From Dyadobacter sp. CECT 9275 (lineage in GTDB: Bacteria; Bacteroidota; Bacteroidia; Cytophagales; Spirosomataceae), in the NCBI RefSeq assembly GCF_907164905.1, contig NZ_CAJRAF010000002.1:620001-684000 (forward strand): a DNA stretch of 64,000 bases, in the 5' to 3' direction. The position numbers and the translations under genes were made by a program. Positions 1 through 9,174 of this stretch are shown here, one piece after another (the first letter of the stretch is position 1; every line of letters starts with the position of its first letter). The notes below the pieces were generated by a model. It did no database searches and was not told the origin of the DNA. It worked only from the letters and a program-made list of their open reading frames with translations.

Positions 1-1
1 C

Positions 2-2053
2 CCGCGTAACTATGATACCAAATACTGGAATCAGAAATCAAAATATACCAGTCAGGTATACGGAGGGTCCCCAAGAGGAACCAATCCGCTCGAACCCAAC
101 AAAGTGATGGCACCGGAGTTTTGGTTTAACATGCACAATACCGTCGCAACCATGGAGGGCCGAAACTTCATCGGACGATTTGCCGTCAACGCCGACCTCG
201 CCAAATGGGCTAAACTCGTTGTAGAAGGTAACATGAATAACAATTATGGCAAATACGAGAACAAGGCACTGGGTCAGTTTACAGATTTTAGCGGAGGATC
301 TTACACGATCAACCAGTCGAAAAAGGAGAGCAGTTTTATCAAAGGCATTCTGATGTTCAATAACATTACTATAGCGAAAGACTTAGGGTTCAGTGGTTTT
401 ATAGGGGGTGAAATGTACAACACCAAGAGTTCCTTTGCACAAGGCACCACCTCAGGCGGGCTGATGGTTCCCGGTAATTATTTCATCGCCAATTCAGTAA
501 ACTCACCGATTGTAACAGGAGGTATAAATTACAATAAGAAGATCAATTCGGTTTATGCAAGTGCCGATTTTGATTATAAAAACCAACTCTACCTGGCTAC
601 AACGTGGCGTGGCGACTGGTCTTCCGCACTGACCTATAAAGACGGAACCGGAAATAATTTTTACAATTACCCTTCTGCAAGCCTTTCGTGGATTGCATCG
701 GAAACTTTTAATCTTCCGGCCGTCATTACCTTTGCCAAGTTAAGGGCCAATGTTGCTGCACTGGGTAAAGACACCGATCCTTTTGTGATTAATCCCGGTT
801 ACAAATTTGCAGCGAAGGTAATAGGGCTGCCAGGTGAACCCACACGGGCTGAATTCAGCTCCAGTACCACATTGTCAAGCAAACTGAAACCCGAAAGGAA
901 AATTTCCACGGAAGTAGGAATAGAAGCTCGTTTCATGAAAAACCGTATAGGTTTTGATCTGACCTTGTATCAGGACAATACCTACAATCAAATTGTAGAT
1001 ATCTCCACACCGATTGAAACAGGGGTTTCCGGGGTTAAGATCAATGCGGGTAATATTCAGAACAGAGGTATTGAAATTTCTCTGGACGGACGCCCGGTTC
1101 AGACCAAGAATTTCTTGTGGAATTCCCGTCTTACGTTTTCGAGAAATAAGAATTTAATTGTCTCACTGGCAGAAGGAAGAACAGACTTTTTCCTGGGCGG
1201 GGCTGCTTTTGATGCTAGTTCCTGGGCAGTTGTAGGGAAATCGTATGGGACCATCCGTTCCACCACGCAATCGCTGAAATACGTTAACGCTGAAAACAAT
1301 GCTGATCCAAGAACCGGCATGACTGTACTTGCATGGCGGAATGATGCCCGCGCAGCCTTTCCTCAGCGGAGCAACAAGTATCAGGATATCGGCAACATCA
1401 ATGCCAGGTTCAGAGGCGGATTCTCAAACGACATATCCTACAAGAGCTGGTCTCTGAATGTGTTGTTTGATGCCAAAATCGGAGGCGACATGGCTATGTC
1501 TTCCATCAGGTCCGGAACCCACACAGGAGTACTGCCCAATACACTTTTCGGGAGAGATGCCGAACACGGCGGAATTACCTGGACAAGCAAATATGATGGA
1601 ATTACGTATGATGACGGGATGATCATTGACGGGGTATTTGCAAAAGGGCAAAAGGTAACCTTACCTGACGGAAGCAGCGCAGATGTGGGAGGGATGACTT
1701 TCAAAGAGGCCTACGCAGCCGGATTGGTTGAGCCCACCCATGCACCTCAGTTTTATTACCGTTACGCTTCTTCTTCAACCGGGGTATCGGATTTTTGGAT
1801 CGTCAAAAGCAGTTGGATAGCGCTCCGGCAGGTTATGTTATCTTATAATCTTCCTAAAAGCGTCGCTGCAAAAATGAAGGTCAGCGGGATTTCGATCAGT
1901 CTCATAGGCAGGGATCTGGGATACATTTATAACTCCTTACCTTTTGATTTAAACCCTGCCTCGTTAAATTCCAATTTGACATCGGCCGTAGGGGAAGAAG
2001 GCTTTTTGCCGATGATCAGATCGTTGGGCGGGTCTTTAAAGGTTCAGTTGTAA
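2..2053 (+). CDS. SusC/RagA-type TonB-dependent outer membrane receptor, 3' part
   Basis: The reading frame is open from the first bases of the window, so the start, plug domain and signal peptide lie upstream. What remains (about 680 residues) is the C-terminal half of a SusC/RagA-type beta-barrel: alternating amphipathic strands rich in aromatic and Gly/Asn residues, barrel motifs such as ASLSWIASETF and LKPERKISTEVGIEARF, and a final strand ending GGSLKVQL. The family imports oligosaccharides or other nutrients across the outer membrane with energy from TonB. A SusD-like lipoprotein follows 38 bases downstream, as expected for a SusCD pair. An internal ATG at 104 is only the first methionine inside the fragment, not the start. 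The substrate cannot be read from the sequence. Confidence 0.93.
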   Translation, partial: PRNYDTKYWNQKSKYTSQVYGGSPRGTNPLEPNKVMAPEFWFNMHNTVATMEGRNFIGRFAVNADLAKWAKLVVEGNMNNNYGKYENKALGQFTDFSGGSYTINQSKKESSFIKGILMFNNITIAKDLGFSGFIGGEMYNTKSSFAQGTTSGGLMVPGNYFIANSVNSPIVTGGINYNKKINSVYASADFDYKNQLYLATTWRGDWSSALTYKDGTGNNFYNYPSASLSWIASETFNLPAVITFAKLRANVAALGKDTDPFVINPGYKFAAKVIGLPGEPTRAEFSSSTTLSSKLKPERKISTEVGIEARFMKNRIGFDLTLYQDNTYNQIVDISTPIETGVSGVKINAGNIQNRGIEISLDGRPVQTKNFLWNSRLTFSRNKNLIVSLAEGRTDFFLGGAAFDASSWAVVGKSYGTIRSTTQSLKYVNAENNADPRTGMTVLAWRNDARAAFPQRSNKYQDIGNINARFRGGFSNDISYKSWSLNVLFDAKIGGDMAMSSIRSGTHTGVLPNTLFGRDAEHGGITWTSKYDGITYDDGMIIDGVFAKGQKVTLPDGSSADVGGMTFKEAYAAGLVEPTHAPQFYYRYASSSTGVSDFWIVKSSWIALRQVMLSYNLPKSVAAKMKVSGISISLIGRDLGYIYNSLPFDLNPASLNSNLTSAVGEEGFLPMIRSLGGSLKVQL

Positions 2054-2091
2054 TAATCTTTTGGTTATCATAAATATTTAAATGATTTGAA

Positions 2092-3774
2092 ATGAGAAAG
2101 AATATTTTATATATCCTAACAGCGGTATTTGCCGGCTTGTTTACAAACTCCTGCACCAAAGATTTCGAAACAGTAAATGTGAATCCGAATATTGTTTCTG
2201 ACGTAGACGTGAGGCTGCTTTTTACCTCATCTCTGGTACCCATGCAAACTTCCCGCGGGGCAGAATTCTGGAACGAAGGTTTCACCCATTTTTTGTCGGC
2301 AACTCAATTGGTGACAGGACAGAGTTATGCGGTGTCAACAACTGCTGTAAATGGTCGCTACAACCTTTTTTATTCCAGTGTACTTCCTAATCTGGTGGAG
2401 ATCAGAAGACTGATCTCGCTGAAAACCGACAAAGAGAAGTTCGAGCAGATTAACGCCATTACCTATATACCACAGGTAATGATGGCTTTGAAGGTCAGTG
2501 ATATGAATGGCTCCATGCCCTACACCGAGGCCAACAAGGGCCGGGACGAAGGCAAGTATAATCCTAAGTATGACAGCCAGGAAGCTCTATATACAGTGTG
2601 GCTGAAGGAATTGTCGGATGCGATTGCCACGCTTGAAAAGGCCACAGCCAATCAGGTGTCGCTGGGAAATAATGACGTTTTTTTTGGAGGAGATGTTACC
2701 AGATGGATAAAACTTGCCAATTCTTTGAAACTTAGAATTGCCGCCAGATACCAGAATCAGGATGTAGCCAAGGCAACTCAGATATTCAAAGAAGTGATGG
2801 CAGACGCCGTAGGTCCTTTCAGCTCCTCGGCCGATCAATTGGTTCATTTAAATCCTGCCTATTATCCTTTCGGCGTCGATGGGTACAACATTGATATCTA
2901 CAGCCGTCACTTTGCAGTCGGGACGGCCATAGCGTTTCTGAAATCCTCCGCCGATCCGCGCCTTGGGATTTATTACGATAAAAATTCTCTGACCGGCAGT
3001 TTTAAAGATACCCTTGCCAAATACAACAGGACATTGCCGTCATGGGTAAACGTTGCCGACCCTAATGTCATGTATCAGGGTGGCCCGGCAGACTTTCAGT
3101 CCAATCCGTCGGTAAGTACCTATTTCGTCAATCCGTTTAACGGAGGTGGTTCCAACAGATATCAGCTCATATCAACTGTAAACCGCAAATTCTTCGCCCC
3201 AACCGTCGACAGAGGGGCTGGTACCGTCATGGATGTATTGTTTTCTTATGCAGAAGTTTGTCTTCAGATATCAGAGTTCGTTCAGAAAGGCTATGGCACC
3301 GGGATCAATACCAAAGGAAGCGCAGCCGAGTGGTACAACAAGGGCGTCCGTGCTTCGGTAAAGACCATGAATGACATTGCGGTTGCCGCCGGTTCCACAT
3401 CCTACTCAAATATCGATGCACTGATTGACATACACCTGGCCAATCCAAAGGTGAAATTCGATGGAACCAACGATCTCGAAAAAATATATATTCAGTCACT
3501 TCTGAATTTTTACAGAGAACCTAATGAGGCATTTACGCTGGCACGCCGCACAGGTTATCCAAAATTCAATTCAACTTTACTACCACGTGAGGCCGTAGCA
3601 GATATACTCCCAAGGAGATGGTGGACACTTGATCCCGGACAGGTTAATAGTGCCAACTGGAATGCGGCCATGCTGGAGCAGGGTTTCACGCCCAACGATT
3701 TCACCATAGCTAAACTCAATGCCGAGAGAATCTGGTTTGATAAAAAATCTCCTGATTACGGAAAGGGAAATTAA
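2092..3774 (+). CDS. SusD/RagB-like nutrient-binding outer membrane lipoprotein (SusD-like_2 type)
   Basis: A 560-residue surface lipoprotein. Residues 1-20 form a signal peptide ending in the lipobox FTNSC, with Cys21 as the acylated residue, followed by the KDFETVNVNPN segment typical of the second SusD-like family (PF12771). The body is helical and TPR-like, as in SusD proteins, which form a lid over the SusC barrel and capture substrate. It lies 38 bases after the receptor gene, so the two are very likely cotranscribed. This SusD subfamily is often found outside classical glycan loci, so the ligand may be a peptide or small molecule; that is inference. Confidence 0.92.
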   Translation: MRKNILYILTAVFAGLFTNSCTKDFETVNVNPNIVSDVDVRLLFTSSLVPMQTSRGAEFWNEGFTHFLSATQLVTGQSYAVSTTAVNGRYNLFYSSVLPNLVEIRRLISLKTDKEKFEQINAITYIPQVMMALKVSDMNGSMPYTEANKGRDEGKYNPKYDSQEALYTVWLKELSDAIATLEKATANQVSLGNNDVFFGGDVTRWIKLANSLKLRIAARYQNQDVAKATQIFKEVMADAVGPFSSSADQLVHLNPAYYPFGVDGYNIDIYSRHFAVGTAIAFLKSSADPRLGIYYDKNSLTGSFKDTLAKYNRTLPSWVNVADPNVMYQGGPADFQSNPSVSTYFVNPFNGGGSNRYQLISTVNRKFFAPTVDRGAGTVMDVLFSYAEVCLQISEFVQKGYGTGINTKGSAAEWYNKGVRASVKTMNDIAVAAGSTSYSNIDALIDIHLANPKVKFDGTNDLEKIYIQSLLNFYREPNEAFTLARRTGYPKFNSTLLPREAVADILPRRWWTLDPGQVNSANWNAAMLEQGFTPNDFTIAKLNAERIWFDKKSPDYGKGN

Positions 3775-3852
3775 TACAGACCAATTCCATACGCTCTAAT
3801 AAGTGATTTGCCGGCGTTTCTGTAACGCTTCTATTTTCTATCAAAAAATACC

Positions 3853-5148
3853 ATGTCAGGACGTAAACAATTCTTACAACAATTGGGCTTCATGGCCGGT
3901 GCTTTTTCCGCGAGCAGTTTGTTCGATCAACTGCATGCTGCGGAGATAGCCTCTGCCAACAGCATGGTCGGGCATCTGTCGCCCGCCCGTGTTGCTACCG
4001 ATGAAGACTACTGGAGCCTGATCCGGCAGGCTTACACGGTAAGCCCTAATCTTATCAACCTGAACAACGGCGGGGTTAGTCCTGCGCCCCGCGTTGTGCA
4101 GGAAGCCGTTGAACGTTACAACAAACTAACGAATGAAGGCCCTTCCTACTTTATGTGGGAAATACTTGATCAAGGCCGGGAACCCCTCCGTGAAAAACTA
4201 GCTGAACTGGGCGGGTGCAGTAAAGAAGAGATTGTGATCAACAGAAATGCCACGGAGTCTTTGAATACCGTGATTTTAGGGCTGGACCTTAAAGCCGGAG
4301 ACGAGGTGATCGGTTGCAAGCTGGATTATCCAAACCACATGAATGCTTGGAAACAACGGGCCTTACGTGACGGTATCGTGTATAAGCAGCTAAGCTTCAA
4401 CTTCCCGGTCGAGGATGACGATCAGATCGTTGCTGCTTTTGAAAATGCCATTACATCAAAGACTAAAATCATTCATGTAACGCACGTGATCAATTGGGTG
4501 GGACAAATCCTGCCTGTAAGAAAGATCAGTGACATGGCACATCGCCATGGTTTGGAAGTGGTGTGTGACGGAGCACACTCATTCGCCCTGCTCGACTTCA
4601 AAATCCCGGATCTCGGTTGTGATTATTTCGCTACTTCCCTGCACAAATTTCTAAGTGCACCTATCGGAAGTGGTATGCTGTGGATCAGGCAGGATAAAAT
4701 ATCAAAAATCTGGCCCTTACTGGCCAATGGTGATCCCCGCGGTACAAATATTCGAAAATTTGAGACACTGGGCACACGCAGTTTCCCGATCGAGCAAGGG
4801 ATTGGCGAAGCCATTAATTTCCAGATGGCTATCGGGAACAAGCGAAAAGAAGAGCGTGTCAGGTATCTTAAAAATTACTGGGCCGAGCAGGTGATCAATA
4901 TTCCCAAAGTAAAAATCAGAACATCTCTGAAAGCAGCTTACTCCTGTGCAATCTGTGGAGTAAGTATCGATGGGATTAGTCCTGCAAAACTGGAAAGAGC
5001 TTTGTTCAACCAATATAAAATACATACCGTACCAATTGAATACGAGAATGTTAGCTGCGTACGTGTAACACCTCATGTCTATACCAGTTTGCAGGAGCTG
5101 GATAAGCTGGTCAGGGCGATCAGGGAGATAGCCACAGCGGGGAAGTAG
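3853..5148 (+). CDS. Exported PLP-dependent class V aminotransferase-fold enzyme
   Basis: A 431-residue fold-type I PLP enzyme of the aminotransferase class V / cysteine desulfurase / isopenicillin-N-epimerase group. The motif ATSLHKFLSAPIGSGML contains the Schiff-base lysine (Lys265); the upstream CDGAHSFALLDF segment holds the PLP-binding Asp and His. The N-terminus begins GRKQFLQQLGF and runs into a hydrophobic stretch ending near HAAEI. It resembles a Tat signal with a relaxed twin-arginine (RK), which would suit export of a cofactor-loaded enzyme. The gene lies 78 bases behind the SusD gene in the same direction, so it may process the compound that pair brings in. The reaction is not determined by the sequence. 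Confidence 0.85.
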   Translation: MSGRKQFLQQLGFMAGAFSASSLFDQLHAAEIASANSMVGHLSPARVATDEDYWSLIRQAYTVSPNLINLNNGGVSPAPRVVQEAVERYNKLTNEGPSYFMWEILDQGREPLREKLAELGGCSKEEIVINRNATESLNTVILGLDLKAGDEVIGCKLDYPNHMNAWKQRALRDGIVYKQLSFNFPVEDDDQIVAAFENAITSKTKIIHVTHVINWVGQILPVRKISDMAHRHGLEVVCDGAHSFALLDFKIPDLGCDYFATSLHKFLSAPIGSGMLWIRQDKISKIWPLLANGDPRGTNIRKFETLGTRSFPIEQGIGEAINFQMAIGNKRKEERVRYLKNYWAEQVINIPKVKIRTSLKAAYSCAICGVSIDGISPAKLERALFNQYKIHTVPIEYENVSCVRVTPHVYTSLQELDKLVRAIREIATAGK

Positions 5149-5172
5149 TTCTTGGAAGTGAGTTTACGGTAA

Positions 5173-5219
5173 GCAGTATGCAGTAAGCAGTGAACAGTTC
5201 ACTGCTTACTGCATACCGC
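5173..5219. repeat. Palindrome built from degenerate heptads
   Basis: Two 23-base arms (5173-5195 and 5197-5219) are reverse complements with one mismatch around a single central base. The right arm and the sequence after it, to about 5236, can be read as consecutive heptamers (ACTGCTT, ACTGCAT, ACCGCCT, ACCGCTC, ACCGCCT). The element sits between a + strand gene ending at 5148 and - strand genes ending at 5227, where it could also stop transcription from both sides. Only one copy was recognised in this window. Confidence 0.8.
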
Positions 5220-5226
5220 CTACCGC

Positions 5227-5451
5227 TCACCGCCTAGCCGTGCTTTCCAGTAGGCGGCCTGGAGATAAAAAATACCATTGCTGGATACGTTCCCGATAAA
5301 ACCTGGACCAGGATACGTCCCGGGCGCTGTTCATTGCAACAGCCAGCGAGTCAGCCCGTGGGTTACTTTCCAAAACAGGATTTCCAGGAGCACGTAGCGA
5401 AATATGCTGCATTCCTGACAGTAAAAATCCCAGTATAAATAAGTATTTCAA
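5227..5451 (-). pseudogene. Truncated exported ORF running into the heptad repeat
   Basis: A 74-codon frame begins with a credible signal peptide (MKYLFILGFLLSGMQ) and continues with about 40 ordinary-looking residues (e.g. AVAMNSARDVSWSRFYRER). Its last codons read toward the heptad repeat region, and the TGA stop at 5229-5227 lies inside the heptads. It starts 45 bases behind the propeller-protein gene on the same strand, so it was probably the last gene of the pectin operon, with its 3' part lost. The parent family is not recognisable. It could alternatively be a genuine small secreted protein. Confidence 0.5.
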
Positions 5452-5496
5452 ATTTCTTAACAGTTAAAAACAAGATGTTCACTCTCAAAACCCAGA

Positions 5497-6789
5497 TCAG
5501 GTAAGTCCGGAAATATCAAGCAGATACATTTGCCGGCCTTTATCTTCATGGGTAGAATCGATGATGACCTTTGTTCCGTCAGGGCTGTAACGCGGATGAA
5601 GATCGCAGCGCCATTCACCGGCATATTCCACCGGTGACTTAAACTGTCCTAGCTCTATGCGTTTGTCAGTGGGAATGTGGTACAGATAAGGCGTCTGAAG
5701 GCGGTTTTTCCCCTGCGCGTAAGTATCATTCAGCAGCCAGTCCTGCTTGTTACCCACCGGCAGGTAGGTCTGATGCCCGTTTACCGGCATCTTTTCCTTC
5801 CCGATCCGTTCATATCCCAGCGTTTTATCCTTAATGACATAAAATCCTGATTCACCGCCGGCAGGTTTGGTAAAAGCGCAGATATGCTGCGGATCCCGCC
5901 ATATAAAATGGGACGTAAAACCGGAGGGATCTACGCAATAAAGATCACTTCCGTCGGCAGAAGCCGTAAACATCCTGGTTACAAAACCACCCTTAGCCAT
6001 GGTCTGCCTGTCGGTCCGGAAAGGCCTCCACCTGTGAAGAAACGTAAACCTCGAACCATCGGTATTGACCAATAAATGATTGAACCAATGAAAGTTATCC
6101 ACCACCGACTCTCCATTGTGAGGAATAGCGGCAAGGTCTGCCAGCGAAAATAAAAGGGAGGTTTCTCCACTCCGAAGATCCATTTTGTACAGACCGATCT
6201 CTTTTGGCGCTTTCACTTCTTCATAAGGATCCGCTATTCCTGCATAACCATACCCGGGCCTCAGGTTTTGTATCCTTGAAAATTCTGTCCCGATCGCCCA
6301 TTTCCCGTCCGGGCTCAGCGCGTAAACGGCCTTGGACAAGGTTCTGCTTTTGCCTGTTTTAATATTATAAACCCTGCTGACAAAATGATCCCCTTCCCGG
6401 TCATTCCAGATCACCTCATGTTTTGATCCGGGTATCCATTGCAGCATACACCCCTGCTGCCAGCCCCACGACCGGCTTTCACCAATGGTACGCCATTGAT
6501 CATTCTTTTTCAGGTCGATCACCCCTATCTTCACGACGTCGTCACCCGTTGGTGTACGTCCTTCAAACCCGACTTCCATACCCAGTACGTAACGGCCTGT
6601 GAGATCAAACTGAAGTTTGTCGTAATAACCGAACCAATGAAAACCCTTTCCACCTGTGATTGCCCTTACCGGTACGGTAGCCTGTGCTGGCAAACCATAT
6701 CTAGGGCAATCAGCTACCGGCAGTAATCCATATAAGGCAGCCAGTGAACTGGCTTCGAGAAACTTTCGTCTGTCCATCTTCATCGTCAA
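5497..6789 (-). CDS. Oligogalacturonate-lyase-like beta-propeller protein
   Basis: A 430-residue exported protein. The N-terminus MDRRKFLEASSLAALYGLLP is a Tat-type signal with an RR-x-F-L core. The rest is a WD40/TolB-like beta-propeller. The C-terminal block WRCDLHPRYSPDGTKVIIDS, followed by RQMYLLD, matches the signature of oligogalacturonate-lyase-like (PL22-related) propellers. The protein has several His residues (HWFGYYD, HFIWRD, GHQTYLP, DLHPRYS) that could serve metal binding, but I cannot align them to the enzyme. It follows the pectate lyase gene by 97 bases, which supports a role in breaking down pectin fragments. Several ATGs lie at the start; the one at the fifth codon gives the same signal peptide. 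Confidence 0.78.
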   Translation of the reverse strand: MTMKMDRRKFLEASSLAALYGLLPVADCPRYGLPAQATVPVRAITGGKGFHWFGYYDKLQFDLTGRYVLGMEVGFEGRTPTGDDVVKIGVIDLKKNDQWRTIGESRSWGWQQGCMLQWIPGSKHEVIWNDREGDHFVSRVYNIKTGKSRTLSKAVYALSPDGKWAIGTEFSRIQNLRPGYGYAGIADPYEEVKAPKEIGLYKMDLRSGETSLLFSLADLAAIPHNGESVVDNFHWFNHLLVNTDGSRFTFLHRWRPFRTDRQTMAKGGFVTRMFTASADGSDLYCVDPSGFTSHFIWRDPQHICAFTKPAGGESGFYVIKDKTLGYERIGKEKMPVNGHQTYLPVGNKQDWLLNDTYAQGKNRLQTPYLYHIPTDKRIELGQFKSPVEYAGEWRCDLHPRYSPDGTKVIIDSTHEDKGRQMYLLDISGLT

Positions 6790-6886
6790 AACAAATGTAA
6801 CACAGGTTGTATGCCCCGGTTTATTTTATAAAGCTAACACTCCAGCAGGACAATAGCCATACAAAGTTGCATTCAGCGGACTGCCA

Positions 6887-8179
6887 TTACTTACGGACCA
6901 TGCTGTTCAGATTCCAGGCATTGCTGTCAAATTTCTGAGCAGTAGGTTTGTATTCGGGATATCCACCCACTTCCTGCTCCGAATCAATGATCCTGCCTTT
7001 CAGGGTTAACATTTCCTTCACAATACGCTTGTCATGCAAATCTCTGTCCCAAGGCCTCGCACCAGCGTTTTTTTCTACATATTCCTTCAATTGGCCGGCC
7101 TTCATTAATTTCAGTCCGTTAAACCATATCGGTTTGGTTTTTACCAGTTTTGCGCTGTCACCAGTAAACATCCTTGCATCAGTACCATCCAGTTTTTTGG
7201 CGATGTTGTCTTCCATATAGGCTTCGCAGGGCCCGTTTCCCATATACAAAAGCGGCATATCGGAAGAGCTCGGCCCGTGCTGCATCATATTCCCGACAAT
7301 GGATATTTTTCCGGTTTCATGCGGATACCCCTCCCATTCCTGATCCACCAATCCGTAACGAACAGCATTTTTGCCAGGGTTATGAATGTAGTTGTTGGCA
7401 TACACACCCCTGGCACCACCTTTGAACAGCGCGTTCCGGTCCTGATTGCTCGCATACAGATTCCCGTATATCATGATCTCGTCGGCATTGTCGTGCACCA
7501 GCGTACCTTTGGAATGCTCTCCCTTTATATGGGTCGAATGGCTGAGGCCTTCGGCAATAATATTATTGCTCAGCGTAATCCGGTGAGAAGTACCCTTGCG
7601 CCATTCATCCGGTGTTTTTCCGTTAAACCGCGGGCCTGACGGGGAGCAGTTTTCATCCACCGCCCAGGTCATGGAACAGTGGTCGATGATCACATTGTAG
7701 GCGCTGATCGTAGCCATGCCATCGGGCTCCCATTCTCCCACTTTGTGCCGCGAAGCGCCCGTCCGTATCCGGATATGCTGTACGATCACATCATGGGTTC
7801 TGATACCGATCCCTCCGTCAATAAACGTAATACCCGGCGACGGGGCAGTTTGCCCCGCAATGGTCAGAAAGGGTTCATTAACTCTCAGCACTTTCCCTTT
7901 CAGATCAATGACCCCACCGACTTCGAAAACCACGATCCGTTTTCCGGCAGTTTTTATGGCCTCCTGGAATGATCCTGGCCCGTCGGCATTGAGATTTGTA
8001 ACCCGGATAATCGCGCCGCCCCTGCCGCCGGGGGTATCCGCCGCCCAGCCGACAGCTCCAGGAAAGGCCACGCTCTGGCCGTTTGTAGCGTATGAACTCA
8101 GGCAGATCACTGCCATTAAAAGATACTGTAAAGCGCTGACCTTTATCTGAGACAGCTTTATATCATAGGAATATCTCAT
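6887..8179 (-). CDS. Pectate lyase-like right-handed parallel beta-helix protein (PL1-type)
   Basis: A 430-residue secreted protein. After a signal peptide ending near ATNGQS, the mature part opens with AFPGAVGWAADTPGGRGG and VTNLNADGPGSFQEAI, the characteristic start of Bacteroidota PL1-like pectate lyases. It continues through beta-helix turns including IDHCSMTWAVDENCS and HSTHIKGEHSKG. Such enzymes cleave polygalacturonan by beta-elimination, usually with calcium. It is transcribed toward the oligogalacturonate-lyase-like gene and lies just downstream of the decayed rhamnogalacturonan lyase, which supports a pectin locus. The catalytic arginine was not assigned with certainty. Confidence 0.85.
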   Translation of the reverse strand: MRYSYDIKLSQIKVSALQYLLMAVICLSSYATNGQSVAFPGAVGWAADTPGGRGGAIIRVTNLNADGPGSFQEAIKTAGKRIVVFEVGGVIDLKGKVLRVNEPFLTIAGQTAPSPGITFIDGGIGIRTHDVIVQHIRIRTGASRHKVGEWEPDGMATISAYNVIIDHCSMTWAVDENCSPSGPRFNGKTPDEWRKGTSHRITLSNNIIAEGLSHSTHIKGEHSKGTLVHDNADEIMIYGNLYASNQDRNALFKGGARGVYANNYIHNPGKNAVRYGLVDQEWEGYPHETGKISIVGNMMQHGPSSSDMPLLYMGNGPCEAYMEDNIAKKLDGTDARMFTGDSAKLVKTKPIWFNGLKLMKAGQLKEYVEKNAGARPWDRDLHDKRIVKEMLTLKGRIIDSEQEVGGYPEYKPTAQKFDSNAWNLNSMVRK

Positions 8180-8309
8180 TTGTTTTGGATTAACAGGTTA
8201 TCGGATTTTTACTGTGTTTTATCAATTCACAATTTAATCTTCTTTTTTCATAGCTAACTGCGCCGGATAATAATATCCTGAGGAGCCATCCGCCACCCCC
8301 ATCCGATAT

Positions 8310-9046
8310 TACCTGTCCTGCATGAGGCAAGTTTTACGGTCTGCCGCGGGAATATTGGTTGAATAGATCCTGAGTTCGCCGGTAAGGCTGACAATGATTT
8401 CCTCACGCCTGTCGCCTATGATGTCTGCTACCAGTAAAGTCTTACCTTCAATGTGCTGCAGGTATCTCCCTTATATTTAAATAACTTCCGATTGATATTG
8501 ATTTCCTTAAGATCGTCAGCATCTCACCACAACGCACGTGGCGCCAGGTTACCTTCCATTACTTCCTTTTTATCCAAAAGCCTTTTGCCATCAGCGGAAT
8601 AAAGGAAAACTCAAAACCGCCTTTGGCTTCACCTGCATAACATTCGATACCAGGATGTTCAGGATCAATATCCCCGATCATCCCCTGACCATGCACGTGA
8701 AATGTTTTCTTGTCAAACCCCCAGATGATCTTGCCTGTGGCTGCTTCTACCAGGCAGGCACCGTTTTGGGGTGCACGGGTTTCTATACCGTAGAAAATTT
8801 CCAGACCAGGCTTTACATTACGGTTAAATTTGGCCGGGTCCTGGATATATTCAAGTGAGCTGTTGGTGGTGAGCAATACGGAGGAATTGTCTGGCAGGTT
8901 AACCAGCAGCGGCTGGGCACTGGTGTTGCGTATTTCCAGGGGTAAACTCCCCTGAGTCGGCATCCTGTGTTTTGCCACAGTCTGAAACGTTCGTTTTCCA
9001 GAAAATCTACAATGGTATTAAATTCTTCTATAGAAAGTTTTTTGTT
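8310..9046 (-). pseudogene. Chimeric remnant: FecR fragment joined to a rhamnogalacturonan lyase (PL11) fragment
   Basis: Reading the - strand, the 5' part gives FecR-like pieces: KKLSIEEFNTIVDF then LENERFRLW, and in another frame VNLPDNSSVLLTTNSSLEY, the FecR LPDGS signature. Near 8810-8816 it changes without a stop into PL11 sequence: PGLEIFYGIE, then FHVHGQGMIGDIDP and ECYAGEAKGG. The PL11 part is broken. A frameshift near 8601 is needed to continue into SADGKRLLDKKEVMEGNLAP; a TGA at 8526-8524 replaces the second Trp of an expected ALWWDAD; a further shift near 8459 is needed to reach VADIIGDRREEIIVSLTG and LRIYST; and the tail stops at LMQDR. A 140-codon open stretch (8978-8559) is a fragment of this wreck, not a gene. 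Confidence 0.82.
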
Positions 9047-9174
9047 TCCACGGCTTCATGCCACGCGGATGACAAGGATTGATTCTTTCGGCTCAATCGC
9101 TTTCTATGATATTATGAATACAAAAATGAAATATACCCTTGAAACTGAAAAAAATTTAAAAAAAGCTTAAAATT

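Noticed and set aside
5161-5240. Heptad repeats considered as a CRISPR array
   Set aside because: Units of seven bases without spacers and in a palindromic layout; no cas genes are near.
8559-8978. A 140-codon - strand frame taken as an intact gene
   Set aside because: It joins a FecR piece to a PL11 piece and ends by frameshift; the flanking sequence continues both families in other frames.
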